Assembly: GCA_903852955.1 (NCBI GenBank)
Contig: CAINSH010000214.1
Coordinates: forward strand, 1-11,258
Length of the DNA stretch: 11,258 nt
Reading direction: 5' to 3'
From: an uncultured Actinomycetes bacterium
GTDB lineage: Bacteria > Actinomycetota > Actinomycetes > Nanopelagicales > Nanopelagicaceae
The translations under genes were made by a program, and so were the position numbers. Under the pieces are notes generated by a model. It ran no database searches and was not told where the DNA came from. It saw only the letters and a list, made by a program, of their open reading frames with translations. This document shows, piece by piece, positions 1 through 7,928 of the stretch; the stretch's first letter is position 1, and the number at the start of each line of letters is the position of its first letter.

Positions 1-87
1 CGCTGCTAAATCACCACCACGAATATTGTGCTCATGGGCATATTCTCCAATGAAGCATGCGTATGAGTCAAGGCATGAGACGGGCAT
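1..87 (-). CDS. Possible start of an unidentified protein, cut by the left window edge
   Basis: On the minus strand an ATG at 87-85 opens a frame with no stop through the window edge (29 residues visible). It begins MPVSCLDSYACF and includes the stretch EHNIRGGDLAA. It lies 14 nt past the ilvD stop and on the same strand, so it could be co-transcribed with ilvD. I do not recognise the family, and too little is visible to assign one. There is no clear Shine-Dalgarno sequence; a TAGGCT hexamer at 104-99 would put a transcription start a few nt before this ATG. An alternative minus-strand ATG at 92-90, in another frame, gives a closed 28-codon ORF ending at 6. The composition of the open frame looks more protein-like, but at this length that is weak evidence. 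Confidence 0.4.
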   Translation of the reverse strand, partial: MPVSCLDSYACFIGEYAHEHNIRGGDLAA

Positions 88-103
88 CTCATAATTTGAG
101 CCT
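71..103 (-). repeat. Hairpin-forming inverted repeat at the ilvD 3' end
   Basis: On the plus strand, ATGAGA (75-80) and TCTCAT (87-92) are perfect complements around a 6-nt loop. Outside them AGGC (71-74) pairs with GCCT (100-103), leaving a 7-nt bulge on one side. The minus-strand RNA would fold with the ATG at 92 inside the stem. No U-run follows the stem on the minus strand, so it does not look like an intrinsic terminator. It may instead mask a start codon or stabilise the ilvD 3' end. Confidence 0.4.
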
Positions 104-104
104 A
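99..104 (-). promoter_or_regulatory. Possible -10 box (TAGGCT) overlapping the ilvD stop
   Basis: The hexamer TAGGCT begins with the ilvD stop codon TAG. It is identical to the -10 boxes proposed for proA and the serine hydrolase at 7903-7922. A minus-strand ATG follows after 6 nt (92-90) and another after 11 nt (87-85). The identity of the word and its spacing are the only support; no -35 element stands out. It could be chance. Confidence 0.3.
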
Positions 105-1775
105 GTCGCAGACTGCCCCTTTAGATGCAGATCCAACAAGCTTTGAATATTTGGCCAAGACCCCGCGGGTGTATTTATGGTCCAGGGGCTTCCAACCGGT
201 TTTTCTTAGTTCGAGCTCTGCTGGATCAACTAACAAATCAAGTGTGCGTTGTGTGATGTCGATGCGGACTAAGTCGCCATCCTTAATAAAAGCAATAGGT
301 CCGCCATCTACTGCTTCAGGTGCAACGTGGCCCACACATAATCCAGTTGATCCACCTGAAAAACGGCCATCGGTTAATAGCAAAGTTGATTTGCCAAGGC
401 CTGCGCCTTTAATTGCGCCGGTAATCATCAACATTTCGCGCATTCCCGGTCCGCCCTTAGGACCTTCGTAGCGAATTACTACAACATCTCCGGCTTGGAT
501 TGTTCCATTTTCAAGTGCATCCATTGCAGCTTGCTCACGTTCGAAAACACGTGCTGGTCCTTCAAATGATTCGATTCCAATTCCAGCGGTTTTACAGACC
601 GCGCCATCAGGAGCCAGGGTTCCACCAAGAATAGTGATTCCAACGTCGGTTGAAAGTGGGGTTGATACAGGGTGCAAAACAGATCCATCAGGAAGTGGTG
701 GATTTATATCGGCCAAGTTTTCAGCCATAGTTTTTCCTGTAACAGTCAAAACGTCGCCATGCAAGAAACCTGCATCTAACAAAATCTTTAAAACAACCGG
801 GATTCCACCCACACGATCGACATCGCTCATGACGAATTTTCCAAAAGGCTTGAGATCTCCGAGCAATGGGACTTTTGATCCAATTCGGTTGAAATCTTCA
901 AGGGTTAGATCAACGTCTGCTTCATGTGCAATTGCCAGTAAGTGCAATATGGCGTTAGTCGATCCACCTAGCGCCATAACTGTGGTGATTGCATTTTCAA
1001 AAGCTTTTTTAGTCAAAATATCGCGAGTAGTTATTCCTAAGCGAATTAAATTAACAACCGCTTCGCCAGACTTAACAGAAAAAGCATCACGTCGGCGATC
1101 AACAGCTGGAGGTGCGGCAGATCCAGGAAGGGAAAGACCAAGGGCTTCACCAACTGCGGCCATTGTGTTTGCTGTGTACATGCCTCCGCATGCACCTTCA
1201 CCTGGACAGATTGCTCGTTCAATTTGATCAACGCGCTCTTGGGAAATCAATCCACGTGCACATGCACCAACAGCTTCAAAGGCATCAATGATTGTGACAT
1301 CTTTTCCATCAACCTGACCTGGAAGAGTTGAACCGGCATAGACAAATACAGATGCAACGTCGATGCGTGCTGCAGCCATCATCATTCCCGGAAGTGATTT
1401 ATCACAACCAGCAAAAGTCACCATGCCATCTAGACGTTCAGCCTGCATAACAGTTTCAACTGAATCGGCAATTACTTCTCTAGAGACGAGCGAGAAGTGC
1501 ATACCTTCGTGGCCCATTGAAATTCCATCAGAGACAGAAATAGTTCCGAACTGCATTGGAAAACCACCAGCATCTATTACTCCTTGGCGAGAAGCTTTCG
1601 CTAAACGATCAAGTGAAAGATTGCACGGTGTAATTTCATTCCACGAAGAAACGATTCCAATTTGTGGTTTTACCCAATCTTCGTCGCCCATTCCAACTGC
1701 GCGTAACATTCCACGGGCCGGTGCTCGCTCTAAACCATCAGTAACTAGTCCAGAGCGCGGTTTCATAGTCGACAT
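102..1775 (-). CDS. ilvD: Dihydroxy-acid dehydratase (EC 4.2.1.9)
   Basis: IlvD dehydrates 2,3-dihydroxy-isovalerate and 2,3-dihydroxy-3-methylvalerate to the 2-keto acids that precede valine, leucine and isoleucine (and pantothenate) in the cytoplasm. The 557-residue product has the family's usual length. Three cysteines fit the [2Fe-2S] ligands of the IlvD/Edd family: C51 in the TPCN motif, C124 in GCDKSLPG and C196 in [14 protein letters not shown]126, in CDK, matches the lysine that is carbamylated and binds Mg in known structures. The C-terminal signature [11 protein letters not shown] (about 468-478), followed by GHVAPEA, carries the active-site serine S473. The gene is monocistronic at its 5' end and divergent from the transporter gene. 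The ATG at 1775 is favoured because TAGAAT lies exactly 6 nt upstream, implying a leaderless mRNA; an ATG three codons in (1766) is an alternative. All key residues are present. Confidence 0.97.
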   Translation of the reverse strand: MSTMKPRSGLVTDGLERAPARGMLRAVGMGDEDWVKPQIGIVSSWNEITPCNLSLDRLAKASRQGVIDAGGFPMQFGTISVSDGISMGHEGMHFSLVSREVIADSVETVMQAERLDGMVTFAGCDKSLPGMMMAAARIDVASVFVYAGSTLPGQVDGKDVTIIDAFEAVGACARGLISQERVDQIERAICPGEGACGGMYTANTMAAVGEALGLSLPGSAAPPAVDRRRDAFSVKSGEAVVNLIRLGITTRDILTKKAFENAITTVMALGGSTNAILHLLAIAHEADVDLTLEDFNRIGSKVPLLGDLKPFGKFVMSDVDRVGGIPVVLKILLDAGFLHGDVLTVTGKTMAENLADINPPLPDGSVLHPVSTPLSTDVGITILGGTLAPDGAVCKTAGIGIESFEGPARVFEREQAAMDALENGTIQAGDVVVIRYEGPKGGPGMREMLMITGAIKGAGLGKSTLLLTDGRFSGGSTGLCVGHVAPEAVDGGPIAFIKDGDLVRIDITQRTLDLLVDPAELELRKTGWKPLDHKYTRGVLAKYSKLVGSASKGAVCD

Positions 1776-1781
1776 GAGAGA

Positions 1782-1787
1782 ATTCTA
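1782..1787 (-). promoter_or_regulatory. ilvD -10 box, leaderless promoter
   Basis: On the minus strand TAGAAT is followed by TCTCTC and then the ilvD ATG (1775). This is the distance from a -10 box to a transcription start, so the mRNA should begin at the start codon. A weak -35-like TTCAAT lies at 1811-1806, 18 nt upstream of the -10. The AGAGGG upstream of the ATG is about 12 nt away and would lie in untranscribed DNA, so it is probably not a ribosome site. Confidence 0.65.
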
Positions 1788-1820
1788 CCCTCTTGCTAAC
1801 AAATCATTGAATCAGAAATT

Positions 1821-1824
1821 GGAG
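1821..1824 (+). promoter_or_regulatory. Shine-Dalgarno site that fixes the GTG start of the transporter
   Basis: GGAG lies 7 nt before the GTG at 1832, a good spacing, and supports GTG as the start. This mRNA therefore has a leader, unlike the other lead genes of the window. A TANNNT candidate for its -10 is TACCCT at 1786-1791, overlapping the ilvD -10 on the other strand, but this is weak. Confidence 0.6.
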
Positions 1825-1831
1825 CTTTTGC

Positions 1832-3310
1832 GTGCCACAGTCAAATAAGTCCGAAATAACCACCCCCGAAGGCCTAGATCCAACTAGATGGCGAACTCTT
1901 TTCGTTGTCGCGATTTCACAGTTGATGATTGTTCTTGATAGCTCAATTATGAATATTGCGATTCCAAGTGCAAAGCTCGATCTTGGAATCTCTGATGCGA
2001 ATCAACAATGGGTTATCACTGCATACACATTAGCTTTTGGCTCATTGTTACTTCTTGGTGGGCGAATTGGCGACTACATGGGACGCAAAAAAATCTTCCT
2101 AATTGGTTTGATTGGTTTTGCTGCGGCATCAGCACTTGGTGGAATTGCAACTACACAGGGAATGCTTTTCGGTGCGCGTGCACTTCAAGGCGTTTTTGGT
2201 GCTTTGCTTGCACCCGCCGCCCTTGCAATCATCTCTGTAACTTTCACTGTCCCGGCTGAGCGCGCTAAAGCATTTGGTGTTATTGGGGCAATCTCAGGAG
2301 GCGGCGCAGCAATTGGCTTAATCCTGGGTGGAACGCTTACTGAGTTTTTCTCTTGGCGCTGGTGCTTGGGAGTAAATACACCGATTGCAATTATCGCCGC
2401 AATATTGGCTATTCGCTTTGTGCATGAATCTAAGGCACAGGGAGATAACACATATGACATTCCTGGTGTGCTAACTGCAACTGCAGGTTTGTTCTCGCTC
2501 ACTTATGGTTTTAACCAAGCTGCTACAAATGGCTGGTCTGATTCTCATACCATCGCATTTCTAGTTGGCGCAGTTGTATTGCTTGCGCTATTTATTGCGA
2601 TAGAAAAGCGGGTAGAAAATCCACTGATGCCACTTCGCGTCGTAACAGAACGCAACCGTGGTGGTTCGTACTTAGGTTCACTTGTAGTTGGAGCAGGACT
2701 TTTCTCTATGTTCCTATTTCTAGGTTTATATCTGCAGGTAATTCTTGGTTACAGTCCACTTAAATCTGGTTTTGCTTTCTTGCCATTTACTGCGGGAATT
2801 ATTGTTTTTGCTGGAATCGCATCAACGCTTTTGCCAAAGTTTGGCCCACGACCACTCATGGTTCCTGGTTTAATCGCGGCAAGTGTTGGATTATTAATGC
2901 TTTCTCGAATCACACCAGAAACTTCATATCTGACACATGTAATGCCATCTCTTTTGATCATGTCTAGTGGAATGGCCCTTGTCTTTATCCCTCTAACTTC
3001 TACTTCACTTCATGCCGTTTCCCACCATGACACAGGTGTAGCAAGTGCGATGGTTAATACAAGTCAGCAAATTGGTGGTTCTCTAGGTACAGCGCTTCTA
3101 AATACAGTGGCAGCCACGGCAACGGCTACTTATGCAACTGCGCACACAGAGTTGGGAAAAATGGTCCAGCCTTTTGCGATGACACATGGTTTCACAGTTG
3201 CATTTAAATTTAGTGCTGGTTTGTTATTTGTTGGTGCAATTGTTCTATTCTTCTTTATCAATATTGGAAAAGAAGCGTTAGTTGAAACTGAAAGCGTGAT
3301 TGCTCACTAA
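1832..3310 (+). CDS. MFS transporter, DHA2 (EmrB/QacA) drug:H+ antiporter type
   Basis: A 492-residue integral membrane protein of the length expected for 14-helix DHA2 exporters, which expel drugs or metabolites in exchange for protons. Family motifs appear in order: D1-like LDSSIMNIAIP (35-45) in helix 1, motif A GGRIGDYMGRKK (76-87) in the loop between helices 2 and 3, motif B RALQGVFGALLAPA (116-129), motif C-like GAISGGGAAIGLILGG (152-167), then WRW (175-177) and VNTP. The acidic residue D36 in helix 1 and R116 in motif B are kept. Substrate cannot be told from sequence; drug efflux is only the family default. It starts with GTG after a GGAG site. It is divergent from ilvD (56-nt gap) and ends 1 nt before the gatB stop codon. 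The short shared region with ilvD leaves open co-control with branched-chain amino acid synthesis, but no operator is visible. Confidence 0.9.
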   Translation: MPQSNKSEITTPEGLDPTRWRTLFVVAISQLMIVLDSSIMNIAIPSAKLDLGISDANQQWVITAYTLAFGSLLLLGGRIGDYMGRKKIFLIGLIGFAAASALGGIATTQGMLFGARALQGVFGALLAPAALAIISVTFTVPAERAKAFGVIGAISGGGAAIGLILGGTLTEFFSWRWCLGVNTPIAIIAAILAIRFVHESKAQGDNTYDIPGVLTATAGLFSLTYGFNQAATNGWSDSHTIAFLVGAVVLLALFIAIEKRVENPLMPLRVVTERNRGGSYLGSLVVGAGLFSMFLFLGLYLQVILGYSPLKSGFAFLPFTAGIIVFAGIASTLLPKFGPRPLMVPGLIAASVGLLMLSRITPETSYLTHVMPSLLIMSSGMALVFIPLTSTSLHAVSHHDTGVASAMVNTSQQIGGSLGTALLNTVAATATATYATAHTELGKMVQPFAMTHGFTVAFKFSAGLLFVGAIVLFFFINIGKEALVETESVIAH

Positions 3311-3311
3311 T

Positions 3312-4820
3312 CTAGTTTGAACTTTGACCGAGGTGGCCAAGTAGAAGCTCACGTACGCGAGCAGCATCTGCTTGGCCCTTTGTTTCTTTCATAACCGCGC
3401 CAATCAAGGCTCCTGCTGCAGGAATATGCCCGTCACGAACTTTTTGCGCAGTTTCTGGTTGAGCAGCGCATGCGCTTTCAATTGCAGCCATGAGGGCAGA
3501 ATCATCACTAACAACTTTAATTCCACGTGATGCAATAACTTGTGCTGGCTTTCCTTCACCGGCAATTACACCTTCAACAACTTGACGCGCTAATTTGTCA
3601 GTTAACTCACCTGAATTAACTAAAGCAACAATTTCAGCAACATCTGATGCATTGATTGCCAAATCCTTAATTGCTAACTCTTTTTCATTTGCTATGCGCG
3701 AGATTTCACCTAGCCACCAGCCGCGTGCTTTAGCTGGATCTGCGCCAAGGGCCACAGTGGCTTCAACAACATCTAAAACATCGGCGTTAATCATCGCTGA
3801 CATTTCTTTATCAGGAACTGACCACTGCTCTTGCAAACGTTTGCGATGAATTGAAGGGCGCTCAGGCAATGCCGCGCGCAGTTGTTCAATCCAAGCAGCA
3901 TCTGGTGCTACCGGAACAAGATCTGGTTCAGGGAAATAGCGATAATCTTCGGCCTGCTCTTTTGAGCGGCCAGAGCGGGTTAACCCGGTGTCTTCTTGGA
4001 AGTGACGCGTTTCTTGAACTACTCGCTCACCATTATTGAGTAATTCAGCATGACGAATCATTTCGCCGCGAATTGCGCGCTCTACTGAACGAAGCGAGTT
4101 TACATTTTTAGTCTCTGATCGAGTTCCAAGAACTTCGGCTCCGATTAAACGCAATGAAACATTTGCATCACAGCGAAGTGAACCTTGCTCCATCTTTACA
4201 TCGCTAACGCCTAAAGAGCGCAAAATATCGCGAAGCTCTGCCACGTATGCACGAGCAACTTCAGGGGCATATTTTCCAGTGCCGGGAACAATCTTGGTAA
4301 CAATTTCAACTAGTGGAATTCCTGCGCGGTTGTAATCGAGCAAAGAATATTCAGCGCCGTGAATACGACCAGTCGCACCGCCTACGTGCAATGACTTACC
4401 GGTGTCTTCTTCCATGTGCACGCGCTCAACTTCAATGCGGAAAGTTTTTGGGCCTTCATCAGTTTCAATTTCAACATCAACGTAACCATTGACGCAGATT
4501 GGCTCGTCATACTGTGAAATTTGGAAGTTTTTAGGCATATCTGGATAGAAGTAATTCTTTCGAGCAAAGCGACTAAACGGTGCAATCGAACAGTTAAGTG
4601 CCAAGCCAATTTTGATCGTTGATTCAATAGCTTTTTCATTAACGGTTGGCAGTGCACCTGGCAAAGCTAAGCAAACTGGGCAGGTTTGTGTATTTGGTTC
4701 TGCGCCAAAAATAGTTGAACAGCCACAAAACATCTTTGAATTTGTATTAAGTTCGACGTGAACTTCAAGACCAAGGACTGGTTCATACTTTGCAACTACG
4801 TCGTCATACGTCAGGCTCAT
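3312..4820 (-). CDS. gatB: Asp/Glu-tRNA(Asn/Gln) amidotransferase subunit B
   Basis: GatB is the tRNA-binding kinase subunit of GatCAB. It phosphorylates the misacylated Glu-tRNA(Gln) or Asp-tRNA(Asn), which is then amidated with ammonia from GatA. The 502-residue protein has the full cradle domain: GLEVHVEL near residue 17, zinc cysteines C32, C34, C47 and C50 (CGCS and CPVC), the [16 protein letters not shown] signature (90-105) and [12 protein letters not shown] (162-173). A C-terminal helical YqeY-like region (about 355-498) binds the tRNA elbow. Its ATG overlaps the gatA stop by 4 nt (ATGA), so it is the last gene of the gatC-gatA-gatB operon, probably translated by coupling; only a weak AGG precedes it. 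The stop (TAG, 3314-3312) is 1 nt from the stop of the convergent transporter gene, leaving no room for a separate terminator. Confidence 0.97.
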   Translation of the reverse strand: MSLTYDDVVAKYEPVLGLEVHVELNTNSKMFCGCSTIFGAEPNTQTCPVCLALPGALPTVNEKAIESTIKIGLALNCSIAPFSRFARKNYFYPDMPKNFQISQYDEPICVNGYVDVEIETDEGPKTFRIEVERVHMEEDTGKSLHVGGATGRIHGAEYSLLDYNRAGIPLVEIVTKIVPGTGKYAPEVARAYVAELRDILRSLGVSDVKMEQGSLRCDANVSLRLIGAEVLGTRSETKNVNSLRSVERAIRGEMIRHAELLNNGERVVQETRHFQEDTGLTRSGRSKEQAEDYRYFPEPDLVPVAPDAAWIEQLRAALPERPSIHRKRLQEQWSVPDKEMSAMINADVLDVVEATVALGADPAKARGWWLGEISRIANEKELAIKDLAINASDVAEIVALVNSGELTDKLARQVVEGVIAGEGKPAQVIASRGIKVVSDDSALMAAIESACAAQPETAQKVRDGHIPAAGALIGAVMKETKGQADAARVRELLLGHLGQSSN

Positions 4821-6313
4821 TTGCTACCTGCTAACGCTGGAATGGTTGAAAGTAATGGTGCGCCCCACTTAGAAAGCAAGGATGCTTCAAGTGATGCCCC
4901 AACTGAGTACATTCGCTCATCCTTCATAACCGGCGCCATGATTTGGAAACCAACTGGGAGTCCGTCTTCATCGGCAACACCTGAAGGTAATGACATTCCA
5001 CCAATACCAGCCATATTTACAGGAATAGTGGCGATGTCATTGAGGTACATAGCCAGAGGATCATCAGCTTTTTCACCGATTTTAAAAGCAGTAGTTGGAC
5101 ATGTTGGAGACACCAATACATCTGCAATTTCAAATGCTTTATTAAAATCCTGAGTAATCAAAGTGCGAACTTTTTGCGCGCTGCCGTAATAAGCATCGTA
5201 ATATCCAGATGAAAGTGCGTAGGTTCCCAAGATGATGCGGCGCTTTACTTCGCGACCAAAACCAACTTCGCGAGTTAAATTCATAACTGATTCGGCTGAT
5301 GCGCCTTCAACATCGCCTACACGTAGTCCATAACGCATCGCATCAAAGCGGGCTAAATTTGATGAGCACTCAGATGGTGCAATTAAGTAATAAGCAGCTA
5401 AGGCATACTCAAAGTTTGGGGCAGATACTTCAACAATTTCAGCGCCAGCTGCAGCAAGAAGTTCTAGTGATTCTTCAAAGCGCTTACGTACTCCGGGTTG
5501 ATAGCCATCGCCATTGAGTTCTTTAACGACGCCAATCTTCATGCCTTTTACATTGCCAGCTTTAGCTGCAGCAACAACGGCAGGTACCGGTGCGTTAATA
5601 GATGTTGAATCTTTTGGATCATGTCCTGCAATTGCCTCATGTAATAAGGCAGCATCTAATACTGTGCGCGCACATGGGCCAGCTTGATCAAGAGATGATG
5701 AGAAGGCGACTAAACCGAATCTAGAAACTCCACCGTAGGTTGGCTTTACTCCTACAGTTCCGGTAACGGCTGCGGGTTGGCGAATGGATCCACCAGTATC
5801 GGTTCCAATTGCAAGAGGTGCTTCGAAAGCTGCAAGTGCTGCTGCAGATCCTCCCCCTGAACCGCCTGGAATGCGGGATAAATCCCATGGGTTATGGGTA
5901 GGTCCGTATGCAGAGTTTTCTGTCGATGAACCCATCGCGAACTCATCCATATTTGTTTTACCCAAAATAACAATGTCGTTCTTCTTTAAATTCGCAACAA
6001 CCGTTGAGTCATACGGCGGACGCCAACCTTCAAGAATCTTTGAACCACATGTAGTCGGAATGCCTTTTTGTGTCATCACATCTTTGAGTGCCAATGGAAC
6101 ACCAGCGAGAGGTGAGAGTTTGTCGCCATTTTTGCGTTTTAGATCAACGGCTGCAGCTTGTGCTAACGCACCTTCAGTGTCTATATGTAAGAACGCATGA
6201 ACTTGTTTATCAACTGCTGCAATTTGATCTAGATGTGCCTGTGTTAACTGTACGGATGTAACGTCACCGCTAGCTAACTTGCTAGCCATTTCTGAAGCTG
6301 AGTTGCGAATCAT
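4817..6313 (-). CDS. gatA: Asp/Glu-tRNA(Asn/Gln) amidotransferase subunit A
   Basis: GatA is the glutaminase of GatCAB: it releases ammonia from glutamine and channels it to GatB. The 498-residue protein is an amidase-signature enzyme with the Ser-cisSer-Lys triad intact: K77 in LALKDVM, cis-Ser S152 in [11 protein letters not shown] and nucleophile S176 in [10 protein letters not shown] (24 residues after S152, as in known enzymes). The loop has glycine where many bacteria have a second serine (GGSSGGS); I recall this as usual in actinobacterial GatA. It overlaps gatC upstream and gatB downstream, each by an ATGA. The start at 6313 is set by that overlap and by [13 protein letters not shown], a normal GatA N-terminus. 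Confidence 0.97.
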   Translation of the reverse strand: MIRNSASEMASKLASGDVTSVQLTQAHLDQIAAVDKQVHAFLHIDTEGALAQAAAVDLKRKNGDKLSPLAGVPLALKDVMTQKGIPTTCGSKILEGWRPPYDSTVVANLKKNDIVILGKTNMDEFAMGSSTENSAYGPTHNPWDLSRIPGGSGGGSAAALAAFEAPLAIGTDTGGSIRQPAAVTGTVGVKPTYGGVSRFGLVAFSSSLDQAGPCARTVLDAALLHEAIAGHDPKDSTSINAPVPAVVAAAKAGNVKGMKIGVVKELNGDGYQPGVRKRFEESLELLAAAGAEIVEVSAPNFEYALAAYYLIAPSECSSNLARFDAMRYGLRVGDVEGASAESVMNLTREVGFGREVKRRIILGTYALSSGYYDAYYGSAQKVRTLITQDFNKAFEIADVLVSPTCPTTAFKIGEKADDPLAMYLNDIATIPVNMAGIGGMSLPSGVADEDGLPVGFQIMAPVMKDERMYSVGASLEASLLSKWGAPLLSTIPALAGSK

Positions 6314-6606
6314 TCTTCACCCAAAATCTGTGGAACACGAAAACGTTGCTCCTCTTGAGCAGGTGCACCCGAGAGTGCATCTTGTGGGGAAAGCGAAGGA
6401 ATCACCACATCTGGGCGGAAAACATTTCGCAGTGGAAGCGGGTGTGAAGTAGCGGCAACATCTTCGCCAGCAACTTCTTGCACGCGAGCAACGGCATCCA
6501 AAATAACCGTGAATTCGTTGGAGAGTGCGACTAACTCTTCATCACTCATTTCAATGCGGGCAAGGCCAGCAAGCTTTGCAACATCATCACGAGACAGGCT
6601 GGTCAT
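6310..6606 (-). CDS. gatC: Asp/Glu-tRNA(Asn/Gln) amidotransferase subunit C
   Basis: GatC is the small subunit that wraps GatA and GatB together. The 98-residue protein has the normal length and pattern: an N-terminal helical part beginning [20 protein letters not shown] (3-22), a central helix with [15 protein letters not shown], then a proline-rich extended arm with NVFRPDVV and a C-terminal FRVPQIL. It is the first gene of gatCAB; its TGA shares bases with the gatA ATG. The ATG at 6606 is supported by TAGACT 7 nt upstream, so the mRNA is probably leaderless. The gene starts 26 nt after the proA stop, so read-through from proA is also possible. Confidence 0.95.
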   Translation of the reverse strand: MTSLSRDDVAKLAGLARIEMSDEELVALSNEFTVILDAVARVQEVAGEDVAATSHPLPLRNVFRPDVVIPSLSPQDALSGAPAQEEQRFRVPQILGEE

Positions 6607-6613
6607 GGGCGAG

Positions 6614-6619
6614 AGTCTA
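6614..6619 (-). promoter_or_regulatory. gatC -10 box, leaderless promoter
   Basis: On the minus strand TAGACT is followed by 7 nt and then the gatC ATG (6606). It lies in the 26-nt gap after proA. A weak -35-like TTCGCA sits 18 nt upstream, within the last codons of proA (6643-6638). It would let gatCAB be expressed apart from proA. Confidence 0.6.
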
Positions 6620-6632
6620 ATTAATTTCGCGC

Positions 6633-7895
6633 TTAACTGCGAATTTGGCCATTTCCAGTAACAATCCAGGTCGTTGTCGTCATTGCTTCAAGACCCATTG
6701 GCCCACGGGCATGGAGTTTTTGATTAGAGATTCCAATTTCTGCGCCAAAGCCCATCTGTTCGCCATCAGTAAATCGTGTCGATGTGTTGACCATTACTGC
6801 GGCGCAATCGCTCAGTGCAATAAATCGTGCAGCATTGGCCTTATTTTCAGTAACGATTGCCTCGGTGTGCTGAGTTCCATACTTGGCAATGTGCGCACTA
6901 GCTGCATCAACGTCATCAACAATTGCAACATTCATCTCTAACGTTCCGTACTCGGTGCACCAATTTTCTTCGGTTGCTTGAACAATTGGAATTGATCCCG
7001 CCAAAGCTATTACCTGTGAGTCACCGTGAAGTACAACTCCTGCGTCATGTAATGCCTTTAATGCAATGGGTACAAAATCATGAGCAACTGCTTTGTGAAT
7101 CAAAAGGGTTTCTGCGGCATTGCACACACTTGGGCGTTGTACTTTTGAGTTAATAATTATTGGAACTGCTTTGGCAAGGTCGGCGAACTCGTCGATATAT
7201 ACATGACAGACGCCTGCCCCAGTTTCGATTGTTGGAACAGTTGATTCATCAACCACCATTCGAATAAGGGAAGCGCTTCCGCGCGGAATCACTAAATCGA
7301 CCTTACCGCGGGCATGAAGCAAAGCTTTTACTGTTTCACGATCATCAGAGGGCACTAGTTGAATTACATCTGGAGATATCGAAGTACTAGCTAGTGCATC
7401 TCGCATTACGGTTACAAGAATTTGATTACTAGAAGCAGCACTAGAAGAACCGCGCAAGAGCGCAGCATTTCCTGACATCAATAAAATCACTGCAGCATCT
7501 ACGGTTACATTTGGACGTGCTTCATAGACCATTCCGATTACGCCAAATGGCACTGTGATTTGTTGTAAATCAATTCCATTTGGCAGCGTTGATTGACGAA
7601 GAGTTATGCCAAGTGGATCTGGCAACGCACTAACTTGGCGCGCACCATTTGCAATTCCTACGATGCGTGCTGGAGTGAGTAGTAAACGATCTAATAGCGA
7701 AGCATTGATTCCGGCAGCTCGGCCGCGCACCATATCTTCCTCATTTGCAGCAAGGATTTCCGAGCTTCTTGCCTCGATAGCGTCTGCAATTGCAATTAAA
7801 GCAGCACTACGTTCAGCGCCAGTGGCGACGCTTAAAGTGCGAGCAGCCGTCCGGGCAACTTCGGCTAATCCATGAACGATTTGTGTTGCACTCAT
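6633..7895 (-). CDS. proA: Glutamate-5-semialdehyde dehydrogenase (gamma-glutamyl phosphate reductase)
   Basis: ProA reduces gamma-glutamyl phosphate, made by ProB, to glutamate-5-semialdehyde with NADPH, the second step of proline synthesis. It belongs to the aldehyde dehydrogenase superfamily. With the start at 7895 it has 420 residues, the usual size. The catalytic cysteine C258 lies in KVQRPSVCNAAETLL; the C-terminal block FGAEIGISNQKLHARGPMG is typical of ProA. An in-frame ATG at 7925 would add ten residues, but MSATQIV (7895) is the better start: TAGGCT lies 7 nt before it and the longer form would include this promoter. proA normally follows proB directly, but here a plus-strand hydrolase gene separates them, so proA must use its own promoter. 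No catalytic residue is missing. Confidence 0.96.
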   Translation of the reverse strand: MSATQIVHGLAEVARTAARTLSVATGAERSAALIAIADAIEARSSEILAANEEDMVRGRAAGINASLLDRLLLTPARIVGIANGARQVSALPDPLGITLRQSTLPNGIDLQQITVPFGVIGMVYEARPNVTVDAAVILLMSGNAALLRGSSSAASSNQILVTVMRDALASTSISPDVIQLVPSDDRETVKALLHARGKVDLVIPRGSASLIRMVVDESTVPTIETGAGVCHVYIDEFADLAKAVPIIINSKVQRPSVCNAAETLLIHKAVAHDFVPIALKALHDAGVVLHGDSQVIALAGSIPIVQATEENWCTEYGTLEMNVAIVDDVDAASAHIAKYGTQHTEAIVTENKANAARFIALSDCAAVMVNTSTRFTDGEQMGFGAEIGISNQKLHARGPMGLEAMTTTTWIVTGNGQIRS

Positions 7896-7902
7896 GGAGT
7901 AA

Positions 7903-7908
7903 AGCCTA
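7903..7908 (-). promoter_or_regulatory. proA -10 box, leaderless promoter
   Basis: On the minus strand TAGGCT is followed by TTACTCC and the proA ATG (7895). There is no good -35 hexamer at 16-18 nt. It is one arm of an inverted repeat with the hydrolase -10 box. Confidence 0.6.
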
Positions 7909-7916
7909 CTGGGGGT

Positions 7917-7922
7917 TAGGCT
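7917..7922 (+). promoter_or_regulatory. -10 box of the serine hydrolase gene, leaderless promoter
   Basis: TAGGCT is followed by CATGCC and the GTG start at 7929, a 6-nt spacing that implies an mRNA starting at GTG. No usable -35 hexamer is visible; a TTGCAC at 7886-7891 is too far (25 nt). Confidence 0.55.
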
Positions 7923-7928
7923 CATGCC

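Larger units (their letters stand above)
7903..7922. repeat. Inverted repeat made of two opposed -10 boxes
   Basis: AGCCTA (7903-7908) and TAGGCT (7917-7922) are perfect 6-bp inverted copies separated by 8 bp, with a G-run in the spacer. Each arm reads as the -10 of the gene pointing away from the centre. The symmetry would also suit a dimeric repressor, but no regulator gene is nearby. Confidence 0.6.

Noticed and set aside
634..1227. Long plus-strand open frame antisense to ilvD (197 codons)
   Set aside because: It lies wholly inside ilvD, is Ser/Pro/Lys-rich without a recognisable domain, and has no ribosome site; it mirrors ilvD codon bias.
1779..1784. GAATTC-type palindrome between ilvD and the transporter
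   Set aside because: Six symmetric bases next to the -10 box are too short to call an operator and are explained by overlap with TAGAAT.
1363..1848. Plus-strand open frame of 161 codons reaching into the transporter start
   Set aside because: Most of it is antisense to ilvD, and it shows no family features; the transporter frame has clear motifs and its own GGAG-GTG start.
3324..3340. Six-bp hairpin (TTGACC / GGCCAA with one G-U pair) at the gatB 3' end
   Set aside because: No T-run follows on either strand and the stem is weak; it is coding sequence for the last gatB residues, not a terminator.
5860..5880. GatA cis-Ser loop with Gly in place of the second Ser (GGSGGGS)
   Set aside because: The catalytic serine is the first one, S152, and is present; the glycine variant is familiar in actinobacterial GatA, so it is not a damaged active site.
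5784..6200. Plus-strand open frame of 138 codons antisense to gatA
   Set aside because: It lies inside a well-supported gatA and shows no domain or start signal.
7896..7925. Ten-residue N-terminal extension of proA from the ATG at 7925
   Set aside because: The extension would cover the TAGGCT box that fits the start at 7895, is not typical of ProA, and comes within 4 nt of the divergent hydrolase start.
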